Below, one piece after another: positions 14,707 through 24,160 of a stretch of DNA of 64,000 bases (the stretch's first letter is position 1; every line of letters starts with the position of its first letter). A program made the translations under genes and the position numbers. The notes beneath the pieces are model-generated. The model ran no database searches. It was not told the origin of the DNA and saw nothing but the letters and a program-made list of their open reading frames with translations. This stretch comes from JAWLHU01 sp041690255 (lineage in GTDB: Bacteria > Bacillota > Sulfobacillia > Symbiobacteriales > Symbiobacteriaceae): NCBI GenBank assembly GCA_041690255.1, contig JAWLHU010000005.1:124001-188000 (forward strand). The letters run 5' to 3'.

Positions 14707-16097
14707 TGCGCTCACTAGTCGCGAAGCTGACGATCTCCTTTGGGGCGGTGGCGCTGCTGGCCAGCCTGCTCACAGCGACGGGGGCCCGGTACTTGGTCCT
14801 CGGCTTTTTCGAGGAGTACCGGATCGCCCGACAGGTGACGCTGTTGGAGGAGGGGGCTCGGGAGCTCGCCTCCTTCTATCGTGAGCAGGGGGGATGGACC
14901 GGGGTGGAGCAGCCGCTCAGCCAGCTCTTCACCTCCTTCAAGAGCGAGGGGATGCACAGCCGGGGGGACGGGAGCGGACCGCCGCCGCGCTATGTGCTTC
15001 GCCTGGACCTGGTCGATGCGGCGGGAGCGCGCGTGAGCGGCGCCGGCCCCAGCATCACCGCCCACGAAGAAGATGAGGTCAGACTGCGTCGCTTTCCGAT
15101 CACGGTGCAGGGCAGGCAGGTGGGAACACTCGTGGCCAGCATGCCGGCCCGACTGCCCTTCTCCGAGGCGGAGAGCGGGTTTGCCCGAGGGATCACCACG
15201 GCGGCCCTGGCAACCGGGCTGATCGGTACCGGCCTCGCCGCCGCGATGGGGCTCATGGTTGCCCGCCGCTTCACCGCCCCGCTGCACTCCCTGGGCCAGG
15301 CGGCCGACAGGCTGGCCCGGCGGGACCTCGGCGCCCGGGCACCGGAGGAAGGGGATGAGGAGGTGGCCAATCTGGCTGCCAACTTCAACCGGATGGCGGC
15401 CGAGCTGGAACGGCAGGACCAGTTGCGCCGGAATCTGACGGCTGACCTCAGCCACGAGCTTCGCACCCCGGTCACGATCATGCGCGGACAGCTGGAGTCG
15501 ATTTTGGAGGGGGCCCTGGAGCCGAGCCCGGAGGTCCTCCTTTCGCTGCAGGACGAGATCATCCGCATCTCCCGCCTGCTGGAGGATCTGCAGTCGCTGA
15601 CCCGGGCCGAGGCCGGCCAGCTCAGCCTGCACCGTGAGCTGAGGGCCGTGGAGAGCCTCCTGGCCGACGCGGTCACCGCCTTTGGGCCGGCCTATGCCGC
15701 TAATGGGGTCTCGCTCACCTGGTACGCCGAGTCGGACCTGCCGCCCGTGCTGATCGATCGGGACCGGATTCGCCAGGTGATCGCCAACCTGCTCGCCAAC
15801 GCCCTGCGCCACACGCCGGAGGGGGGGAGCGTCAGCCTGAGTGCATCGGGGGCCGGTGGCCCCTGGGTGGCGATCAGCGTGACCGACAGCGGCGAGGGGA
15901 TCCCGGCGGACGAGTTGCCGCGGGTCTTCGAGCGCTTCTACCGGATCGAGAAGTCTCGCTCCCGCTCCACCGGAGGCTCCGGACTCGGGCTGGCGATCGC
16001 CCGGGGGCTGGTGGAGGCGCACGGCGGGCAGATCGGGGTCGAGAGCCCATCGGAGGGCGGCACACGGTTCATCTTCACCCTGCCCGCATCAGAATAG
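14706..16097 (+). CDS. Sensor histidine kinase
   Basis: A 463-residue membrane kinase partner of the preceding regulator. It has a first membrane helix (about 7-27), an extracytoplasmic sensor of about 130 residues, a second helix (about 160-185) and a HAMP domain. The HisKA box follows with ADLSHELRTPVTIMRG (phospho-acceptor His), then HATPase motifs NALRHTPEGG, VTDSGEGIP and GGSGLGLAIARG. The sensor region shows no family I recognise. Together with the exported His/Met-rich protein upstream, a metal or envelope-stress signal is a reasonable but unproven idea. Confidence 0.95.
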   Translation: MRSLVAKLTISFGAVALLASLLTATGARYLVLGFFEEYRIARQVTLLEEGARELASFYREQGGWTGVEQPLSQLFTSFKSEGMHSRGDGSGPPPRYVLRLDLVDAAGARVSGAGPSITAHEEDEVRLRRFPITVQGRQVGTLVASMPARLPFSEAESGFARGITTAALATGLIGTGLAAAMGLMVARRFTAPLHSLGQAADRLARRDLGARAPEEGDEEVANLAANFNRMAAELERQDQLRRNLTADLSHELRTPVTIMRGQLESILEGALEPSPEVLLSLQDEIIRISRLLEDLQSLTRAEAGQLSLHRELRAVESLLADAVTAFGPAYAANGVSLTWYAESDLPPVLIDRDRIRQVIANLLANALRHTPEGGSVSLSASGAGGPWVAISVTDSGEGIPADELPRVFERFYRIEKSRSRSTGGSGLGLAIARGLVEAHGGQIGVESPSEGGTRFIFTLPASE

Positions 16098-16119
16098 ATA
16101 CCCGCATCAGAACAGAACC

Positions 16120-16157
16120 AGGCTGCGCTCCCGGTCATCGGGGCCGCAGCCTTTTCT
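16120..16157 (+). terminator. Terminator after the two-component operon
   Basis: GGCTGCGCTCCC pairs imperfectly with GGGGCCGCAGCC (16140-16151) and is followed by TTTTCTTT. Confidence 0.75.
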
Positions 16158-16252
16158 TTATGGCCTTAATCATTAGTGCCGTGCAGGAGTTGCACCACCT
16201 CGGGGCGAAACCGGAGGGAAACCCGACGGGGAGAACGCAAGGAGGCTGGCAG

Positions 16253-18286
16253 ATGCGCAAGGTAGTCCCGCAGGACCTGTTCCGGTTCCGCCTGATCAGT
16301 GACCCGCAGATCTCGCCCGATGGCAGCCAGGTCGCCTTCGTGGTCCGGCAGTCCGATTTGGAGGCGAACCAGACCCGGAGCACTCTTTGGGTGGTGCCGA
16401 CCGTGGGAGGCGAGCCCCGCCAACTGACCAACCCGTCCCAGGGCAGCGATCGTATGCCCCGCTGGTCGCCCGATGGGAGCCGGCTCGCCTTCCTCTCCGA
16501 CCGGGGCGGCAAGACACAGATCTGGGTAATCCCCGCTGCCGGTGGTGAGGCCTCCTGTGTTGAGACCGAGCAGCGCCCCACCGATGGGCTGACCTGGTCG
16601 CCCGATGGCAGCCACCTGGCCTTCACGGCCTCGATCTACCTGAAGGATGATGATTGGCAGACCTACCCCGGCGCCCCGGACTGGGACCGACAGCGCGCGT
16701 CCGATGTGGCCACGGCGGAGGCCGGCTCCGACGCGGCGAAGTCGCTGGCGGATGTCAAGGTGATCACCCGGCTCAAGTTCCGCATGGATGGCGTGGGCTA
16801 TTACGGCGACAAGCGGAGCCATATCTGCACGGTCCCGGCAGATGGCTCGGCGCCGGCCCGGGTGATCTCCAGCGGTGACTTCGACCATACCCACCCGGCC
16901 TGGTCGTCCTGCGGTCAGTATATCTACTGCGCCGCCCTGCGACAGCCCGATGCCGATCACTTCAACAGGCAGGACCTCTGGCGCTTCGCGGTCGCCACCA
17001 GCGAGGCCCGACTGATCTTCGAGCACGCCGGGCCGGTCAGCCTGCCCACCCCATCGCCCGATGGCCGCTACGTCGCCTTCGGGGGGCATTCGAACGAGCA
17101 CTATGGCTCCACCAGCACGCAGTTGCTGTTGCTTGACCTGGCGAGCCGCCAGCTGACCAGCCTGACCGCCCCCCTGGACCGGCCCCTCGGCCCGGGCGGC
17201 CCCTCCGACCTGCGGGTGGTGCCGGCGGCCAACTCCGGCCAGTGGGCACCCGACTCCAGCGGCCTCTACTTCCTGCTGGCCGATCAGGGCGAGTCGCACC
17301 TCTTCTTCGCCCCGGTCGACGGCACCCCGCCCCGCAAGCTGACCACCGGCGAGGAGCGGACCGTCTTCGACTTCTCGGCGGCCGTGAATGGCAACATCGC
17401 CCTGCTGATCGGGGACGGCGCCAACCCCGACGACCTCTATCTCCTGGTGGACAGCATCGAGCGGCGCCTGACCGATCTGAATCCATTCATACGGGAGCTG
17501 ACCATCTCCCGGCCAGAGAAGTTCACCTACGACGGCGCCAACGGCCAGCCGGTCGATGGCTGGCTGATCCGGCCGGTCGGCTACGAGGAGGGGAAGCGCT
17601 ACCCGACCGTCCTTTCGATCCACGGCGGGCCGCACGGCCATTACGGCTGGTCGCTCCAGGTCCTCTTCCAGACCCTCGCCTCGTCCGGCTTCGCCGTGCT
17701 CTACACCAATCCCCGTGGCAGCCAGACCTACGGCCAGGCCTTCGCCAATGCGGTGGTGGGCGACTGGGGCGGCGATGACTACATCGATATCATGAAGGGT
17801 GTCGATCAGGTGATCGCGATGGGGGTGGCCGATCCCGACCGGCTTGGGGTCACCGGCTGGTCCTACGGCGGCTTCATGACCTGCTGGACCGTCACCCAGA
17901 CCGACCGGTTCAGGGCCGCGATCACCGGCGCCCCGGTGGCCAACCGGCACAACTTTATCGGCACGACCGACATCCCCTGGTTTATGGAGTGGCACGCCGG
18001 CGGAAACCCCTGGGAGCGGGAGGGGGAGGAGCGCCTCCTGGAGCGGTCCGCCATCGTCCACGTGGACAAGGTGAACACGCCAACCATGGTCGTCTGCGGC
18101 GAGGGCGACCTCCGCTGCCCGATCGAACAGGCCGACCAGTTCTACCTGGCCCTCAAGCGGATCGGCAAGGTGCCGGCCGTCCAGATCAGGTACCCCGGCG
18201 AGTTCCACGGGATCGCCAGGCCGCAGCACAAGTTCGACCGCTACGAGCGGATGATCGCCTGGTTCCGCCACTACCTCATGGCGTAA
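16253..18286 (+). CDS. S9-family peptidase (acylaminoacyl-peptidase type)
   Basis: A 677-residue serine peptidase expected to cleave N-terminal or acylated residues from short peptides in the cytoplasm; no signal peptide is seen. The N-terminal two thirds form a TolB-like beta-propeller with repeated SPDGS units. The alpha/beta-hydrolase domain follows from about residue 430, with oxyanion segment LSIHGGPHGHYG, nucleophile GWSYGGFM, and the acid and histidine in GEGDLRCPIEQA and GEFHGIARPQH. ATG 16253 is preceded by AAGGAGG; a longer frame to 16160 has no site. The gene is monocistronic between two terminators. Confidence 0.93.
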   Translation: MRKVVPQDLFRFRLISDPQISPDGSQVAFVVRQSDLEANQTRSTLWVVPTVGGEPRQLTNPSQGSDRMPRWSPDGSRLAFLSDRGGKTQIWVIPAAGGEASCVETEQRPTDGLTWSPDGSHLAFTASIYLKDDDWQTYPGAPDWDRQRASDVATAEAGSDAAKSLADVKVITRLKFRMDGVGYYGDKRSHICTVPADGSAPARVISSGDFDHTHPAWSSCGQYIYCAALRQPDADHFNRQDLWRFAVATSEARLIFEHAGPVSLPTPSPDGRYVAFGGHSNEHYGSTSTQLLLLDLASRQLTSLTAPLDRPLGPGGPSDLRVVPAANSGQWAPDSSGLYFLLADQGESHLFFAPVDGTPPRKLTTGEERTVFDFSAAVNGNIALLIGDGANPDDLYLLVDSIERRLTDLNPFIRELTISRPEKFTYDGANGQPVDGWLIRPVGYEEGKRYPTVLSIHGGPHGHYGWSLQVLFQTLASSGFAVLYTNPRGSQTYGQAFANAVVGDWGGDDYIDIMKGVDQVIAMGVADPDRLGVTGWSYGGFMTCWTVTQTDRFRAAITGAPVANRHNFIGTTDIPWFMEWHAGGNPWEREGEERLLERSAIVHVDKVNTPTMVVCGEGDLRCPIEQADQFYLALKRIGKVPAVQIRYPGEFHGIARPQHKFDRYERMIAWFRHYLMA

Positions 18287-18293
18287 AGCAGAA

Positions 18294-18328
18294 GGAGCCG
18301 CAGGGTGTGACTGCCCGTGCGGCTCCAA
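18294..18328. terminator. Terminator between convergent genes
   Basis: GGAGCCGCA at 18294-18302 pairs with TGCGGCTCC at 18318-18326, with no long T run. It lies between the S9 peptidase and the convergent CPBP gene. Confidence 0.65.
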
Positions 18329-18337
18329 CGCGTCTTT

Positions 18338-19954
18338 CTAGGGGCCTACGTACCGGAGGGATTGCATGCCGTTGTCGAACCGGAGCAGGAGGTGCGGCTC
18401 CGCCTTGTCGTACCAGGCGTTCTGGCCGATCCCCAGGTTGATATGAACCACCTCGGTCTGGGTCGCATCGCCCGGCATGGTGCCCGCGGTGATCGTGAGG
18501 CTGGTCGGCTCGACCATGGGGCCGGAGGTGCGGGTCTTGGGCGACCACTTGCTCTCCCAGGCCAGGGCGATCTCGCCCTTCAGCCGCTCGGGCAGGGCCG
18601 CTGCCATGAGGCGCCAGGGCCACTCATCGGGCAGGGCGCCTTCGCCCGGGAGGGTCATGCGCTGCTCCTCGGGGCGGAGGTTGCTGCTGCTGGTCATGAT
18701 GAGCTCATCGCCCGCGGGCTCCACCCGGATTGACATGCTGCCGTTGCCATCGGTCCAGGTGATCTCCTTGGTATAAGACTGAAGCCGCAGGTCGGAGCGG
18801 CCCCAGCGCATGCTCGTTTCGGCCGTGTGGGCGTCGGACTGGAAGGTGGAGGTCTCGGTCTGGATCTTCCAGGCGATCCCACTCTCCTGGCAGGTGAGGA
18901 GGATGGAGTCCGTCTCGGGGGTCAGCCGGCAGTGGACTGTTCCGACCTTCTCCGCCGCCGGGTTGTAGATCTCGTAGCGCATGCTGGTCTCCCGCTCCCA
19001 GGCGGCCGCCCGCAGGCCGAGTGGCTCGACCTGGACCGGCCTCTGCGCATTGATGAACGCCTCCCGGACGCCGACCCAGACCTCGGCGCCGGCCAGCCCC
19101 AGCCAGATCAGGCCAAAGAGCAGGAGCGGCCAGGCTCGGGACCAGGCAAAGCCGGTCGTCTGGCTCTCCGCGGGCGCCGTGCTCACCGCGGGCGCCGTCT
19201 CCTCCGGCTCGGGATGCCGGCGGAGGAGGAGGCCAAATGCCGCTGTCCCAATGACGAGCAGGACCAGCATGAGGATCAGCAATGCCTCGCCGGATGCGGC
19301 GGGCTGCGGCCTCCCCGAGCCGAAGATAGCCCAGAGCGACAGTCCGGCCGCCACGAGGTTGTGCCCGAAGTGGAGCGCCATGCCCGGCAGGAGGGAGCCG
19401 GTCCGCCAGCGGAGAATGCCCAACACGAAGGCGACCGGGATCAGCCCGGGCAGCCCCTGCAGCCGGAAGTGGTAGAAGGCGAAGAGGAGCGCCGTGGCGG
19501 TGACAGCCACAGCCGCCCCGCGCCGCTCATAGACCCGGAAGAGGTAACCACGGAAGAGCATCTCCTCACAGAGCGGGGCGAAGAGGACCATGCCCAGGAA
19601 GAGAGCGATCCCGCTCAGCGGATCGGTCGGGCTCGCCGGGGCTGGCGCCTGGTAACCGGTGAGAGCGACCATGACGCCGGTCAGCAGGGCACCGATCGCC
19701 CAGGTCCCCAGCCCGGTCAGCAGGCCGAGTGCGAGCGTGGGGAGCCTCACGGGGCGAAGGGCCAGTGTCTCGGCCAGATCCAGTCCCGACCGGCGAATCA
19801 GCCAGAGCACCGGCAGGCCAATGCAGACCACCTCGGTGATGATCAACCCCCAGCCGAGGTTCCAGGCCTGGGCCAGGCTGCCGAGCAGCAGCACCAGGAG
19901 GGCCGTGGCCAGGTAGAGGAGATTCGCAGTACGGAGCGAGAGTGACGTTCTCAA
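18338..19954 (-). CDS. CPBP intramembrane protease with extra C-terminal domain
   Basis: A 538-residue membrane protein. The N-terminal half has about eight hydrophobic segments and the CPBP (CAAX/Abi) motifs EEMLFRGYLFRV, FAFYHFRLQG and ALHFGHN, which hold the two Glu and the His residues of the glutamic-type protease site. After another membrane helix (about 285-305) comes a 220-residue non-membrane domain without recognisable motifs, probably outside the cell. Most CPBP proteins lack such a domain, so this is an unusual fusion. Substrate is unknown. The gene is monocistronic and ends at a shared terminator. Confidence 0.85.
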   Translation of the reverse strand: MRTSLSLRTANLLYLATALLVLLLGSLAQAWNLGWGLIITEVVCIGLPVLWLIRRSGLDLAETLALRPVRLPTLALGLLTGLGTWAIGALLTGVMVALTGYQAPAPASPTDPLSGIALFLGMVLFAPLCEEMLFRGYLFRVYERRGAAVAVTATALLFAFYHFRLQGLPGLIPVAFVLGILRWRTGSLLPGMALHFGHNLVAAGLSLWAIFGSGRPQPAASGEALLILMLVLLVIGTAAFGLLLRRHPEPEETAPAVSTAPAESQTTGFAWSRAWPLLLFGLIWLGLAGAEVWVGVREAFINAQRPVQVEPLGLRAAAWERETSMRYEIYNPAAEKVGTVHCRLTPETDSILLTCQESGIAWKIQTETSTFQSDAHTAETSMRWGRSDLRLQSYTKEITWTDGNGSMSIRVEPAGDELIMTSSSNLRPEEQRMTLPGEGALPDEWPWRLMAAALPERLKGEIALAWESKWSPKTRTSGPMVEPTSLTITAGTMPGDATQTEVVHINLGIGQNAWYDKAEPHLLLRFDNGMQSLRYVGP

Positions 19955-20080
19955 GGACGAGGCCTCCTCTGTAACCGATAAATCAACCCAATGTCAAGTC
20001 TAGGTCTCTGAACTCGATTCCACCATGGCCCGAAGGGGTCGCTCTGCTGAGCCGTTCGACTATTCCCTTGCACTGCCGGG

Positions 20081-20110
20081 TTGACAACGGATAGGGTGAG
20101 CCGCTACCAT
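20081..20110 (+). promoter_or_regulatory. Promoter of the ABC-F leader
   Basis: TTGACA at 20081-20086, 18 bp, TACCAT at 20105-20110. Confidence 0.6.
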
Positions 20111-20151
20111 AAGAATAGTTTGCGAGCTTATGAGGGGGGTCGGAGACCGCC

Positions 20152-20190
20152 ATGATGCCTATCTCTCCAGTCCGTGCCACTCGCTCTTAG
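20152..20190 (+). CDS. 12-codon upstream ORF in the ABC-F leader
   Basis: ATG ATG at 20152, reading MMPISPVRATRS and stopping at TAG 20188-20190, with CGGAG at 20141-20145 as binding site. It lies between a promoter and an attenuator, a typical position for a leader peptide whose translation senses ribosome-targeting drugs. The peptide itself need not have a function. The assignment rests on layout only. Confidence 0.55.
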   Translation: MMPISPVRATRS

Positions 20191-20196
20191 AGCACC

Positions 20197-20323
20197 AAGG
20201 GGGCAGTATGCCCTTTTGACGGCAGGACGGAGAAGGTATGACATGCAGGGCGGCATCCTGACCACCGCGCACGGCACGTTGCCAACACGCCGCGGGAAGG
20301 GAGGCCTACCCGCGGCGTTTTTC
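20197..20323 (+). promoter_or_regulatory. Attenuator upstream of the ABC-F gene
   Basis: Seven bases after the upstream ORF is a hairpin AAGGGGGC (20197-20204), loop AGTAT, GCCCTTTT (20210-20217). Further on is a strong terminator with arms ACGCCGCGGG (20287-20296) and CCCGCGGCGT (20309-20318) and a T run. The gene starts about 80 bases later. The same small hairpin, with loop ACTAT, occurs in the MFS leader at 53854-53870. Confidence 0.75.
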
Positions 20324-20399
20324 GTGCCCCACCCCCGTATCCCTGCCGTCGCCCGGCGACCGCAGCAATCATTGGGATGACGGAAGGAGTGTTTCGACC

Positions 20400-22331
<1,932 letters not shown>

Positions 22332-22341
22332 GAAAAAGCAG

Positions 22342-22376
22342 GGCGCCCTCGTCCGCGTGTGGATGGGGGCGCCGTT
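22342..22376 (+). terminator. Terminator after the ABC-F gene
   Basis: GGCGCCCTC pairs with GGGGGCGCC (22365-22373), followed by GTTTCT. Confidence 0.65.
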
Positions 22377-22472
22377 TCTAGTGTCAGGCTGATGCTGGTC
22401 AAGGCCGTTTCTTGGGCAACCTACTCCTGTTCACCCTGCCGGCACCGGCTGGAAAGGAGCGTCTGCGCGATC

Positions 22473-23144
22473 GTGTGGACCCTGGCACAGATCTTCACCG
22501 CTGACTGGATGTCCGAGGTGGCGGAGCACATTCCCGTTCTGGTCTTTCGCACCCTTGTCAGCTTTCTTTTCGTCATGATGATCGTGCGATGGACCGGCAA
22601 GCGCTCCATCGCCAACCTGGCCCCCTTCGACCTGGCCATGGTGATCATGATCGGCGAGGTGGCGGCCATCCCAATCTCCGACCTGAAGGTGGACTTCCTG
22701 CACGGCATTCTCCCCGTTGCCATGATCGGCGGGCTGCACGTGCTCATGACCACGGTCAATATGCACTCCAAGCCGATGGAGAAGCTGACCGAGGGCGAAC
22801 CGACCCTGCTGGTGAAGGATGGGCGCATCCTGAAGCAGAATCTCCTGAAGGAGCGGGTCAGCATGGCCGACCTCTTCACCGCGCTCCGTCACAAGGAGGT
22901 CGACAACGTCGCCGAGGTGAAGGAGGCCTGGATCGAGCATGCCGGCGGGATCAGCGTGATCCTGGCGGACCGTGCCGCACCGGCCTCCCCGGTCGATGTG
23001 GAGCGTGCGGTGGAGCGGGTTCTGGCCCGGCGGCTGGAGCCGCTCGTGCGGGAGTCTGTCACCAAGGCGGTGGATGAGGCGCTCTTGCAGACCCACCTTC
23101 CGCCGCGGACGGGGGAGGAGTCCCGCCAGCATCCAGGGGGGTGA
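22473..23144 (+). CDS. DUF421 (YetF-like) membrane protein, first copy
   Basis: About 223 residues with three N-terminal membrane helices (HIPVLVFRTLVSFLFVMMIV onward). The cytoplasmic DUF421 domain follows, with the family blocks GKRSIANLAPFDLAMVIMIGEVA, EGEPTLLVKDGRILKQNLLKERVS and a mixed alpha-beta region. YetF-type proteins of Bacillus are linked to sporulation and membrane functions without a defined activity. The start is uncertain: GTG 22473 fits the usual N-terminus and follows GGAAAGGAGCG at some distance. A charged, helical tail of about 50 residues is added at the C-terminus. The next gene begins five bases after the stop. Confidence 0.8.
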   Translation: MWTLAQIFTADWMSEVAEHIPVLVFRTLVSFLFVMMIVRWTGKRSIANLAPFDLAMVIMIGEVAAIPISDLKVDFLHGILPVAMIGGLHVLMTTVNMHSKPMEKLTEGEPTLLVKDGRILKQNLLKERVSMADLFTALRHKEVDNVAEVKEAWIEHAGGISVILADRAAPASPVDVERAVERVLARRLEPLVRESVTKAVDEALLQTHLPPRTGEESRQHPGG

Positions 23145-23148
23145 ACCA

Positions 23149-24072
23149 TTGCGCGCCTTTCTCTTCTTTATCGATGGCATGGGCCTCGGCTCAGATGACC
23201 CGACCACAAACCCGCTGATGCGGGCCGAAATGCCCGCATTCCGCTCGCTCCTGGGCGGCCAGCCGCTCTGGTCCGGTGCGGTGCCCTATGCCGCCCCGGG
23301 CCTGGCAGCCGCCGTGACCGACGCCTGCCTCGACGTCCCCGGGCTGCCCCAGAGCGCCACGGGCCAGACGGCGATCTTCACCGGGCAGAATGCCTCACAG
23401 GCGATCGGGCGCCATTTGAACGCCTATCCCACGCCCAATCTCAAGGCGATCCTGAACGAGCACTCGATCTTCAAGCGGGTCCACGAACGGGGCCTTGCCG
23501 GAACCTTCCTGAACGGCTTCCGCCCCGAGTTTTTCCAGTGGGTAGAGGCTGGGCAGCCGCTGCACGCCGACCGGCGCTACCGGCCCTCGGCCTCGACCGT
23601 GGCGGCCCTGGCGGCGGGGCTCCAGACCTTCCGCTCCCTCGATCAGATCCGGGCCGGCCAGGCGGTGGGCTTCGATATTGACCACCATCTCCTGCGTGCC
23701 ATGGGCTTCGATCTGGAGCCGGTCGATCCGGTGGATGCCGGGCGGGTGGCCGCGCGGGTGGCGGCGGAGCACCACTTTGCCCTCTACGAGCACTTTCTGA
23801 CGGACAAGGCGGGTCACAGCCAGGACGCCGATGAGGCGGTCCGGGTGCTGGAGCGGGTGGACCGGTTCCTGGCCGGCGTGCTGGAGGCCCTGCCATCGGA
23901 TCACCTGCTGATCATTACCAGTGACCATGGCAATTTGGAGGATCTCTCCGTGAAGACCCATACCGATAACCCGGTGGCGACGATCATCCGCGGTCCGGGG
24001 GCGGAGGAGATGGCAGGCGAGATCCGGAGCCTGACCGATATCGCCCCCGCGATCCTGAAACGGCTGGGCTGA
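23149..24072 (+). CDS. Alkaline phosphatase-superfamily metalloenzyme (iPGM/phosphopentomutase-like)
   Basis: A 307-residue enzyme of the alkaline phosphatase superfamily. Metal-binding motifs are the N-terminal FIDGMGLG (Asp9 from the TTG start) and the C-terminal SDHGNLED near residue 257, followed by THTDNP, the pattern of cofactor-independent phosphoglycerate mutase relatives. The segment TGQTAIFTGQNA is where the catalytic Ser or Thr is expected. The protein is shorter than true iPGM (about 510 residues), so it is probably another phosphatase or mutase of the group. TTG 23149 follows AGGGGGGTG. MutS2 lies downstream. Confidence 0.75.
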   Translation: MRAFLFFIDGMGLGSDDPTTNPLMRAEMPAFRSLLGGQPLWSGAVPYAAPGLAAAVTDACLDVPGLPQSATGQTAIFTGQNASQAIGRHLNAYPTPNLKAILNEHSIFKRVHERGLAGTFLNGFRPEFFQWVEAGQPLHADRRYRPSASTVAALAAGLQTFRSLDQIRAGQAVGFDIDHHLLRAMGFDLEPVDPVDAGRVAARVAAEHHFALYEHFLTDKAGHSQDADEAVRVLERVDRFLAGVLEALPSDHLLIITSDHGNLEDLSVKTHTDNPVATIIRGPGAEEMAGEIRSLTDIAPAILKRLG

Positions 24073-24160
24073 GGCCTGCCGGGAACAAAGCAGCCGTATT
24101 TTCGTCTAGCACTATTGTGACAGCCACCGGTCCTGCCTATTGTTGATGAGAGGAGACACC

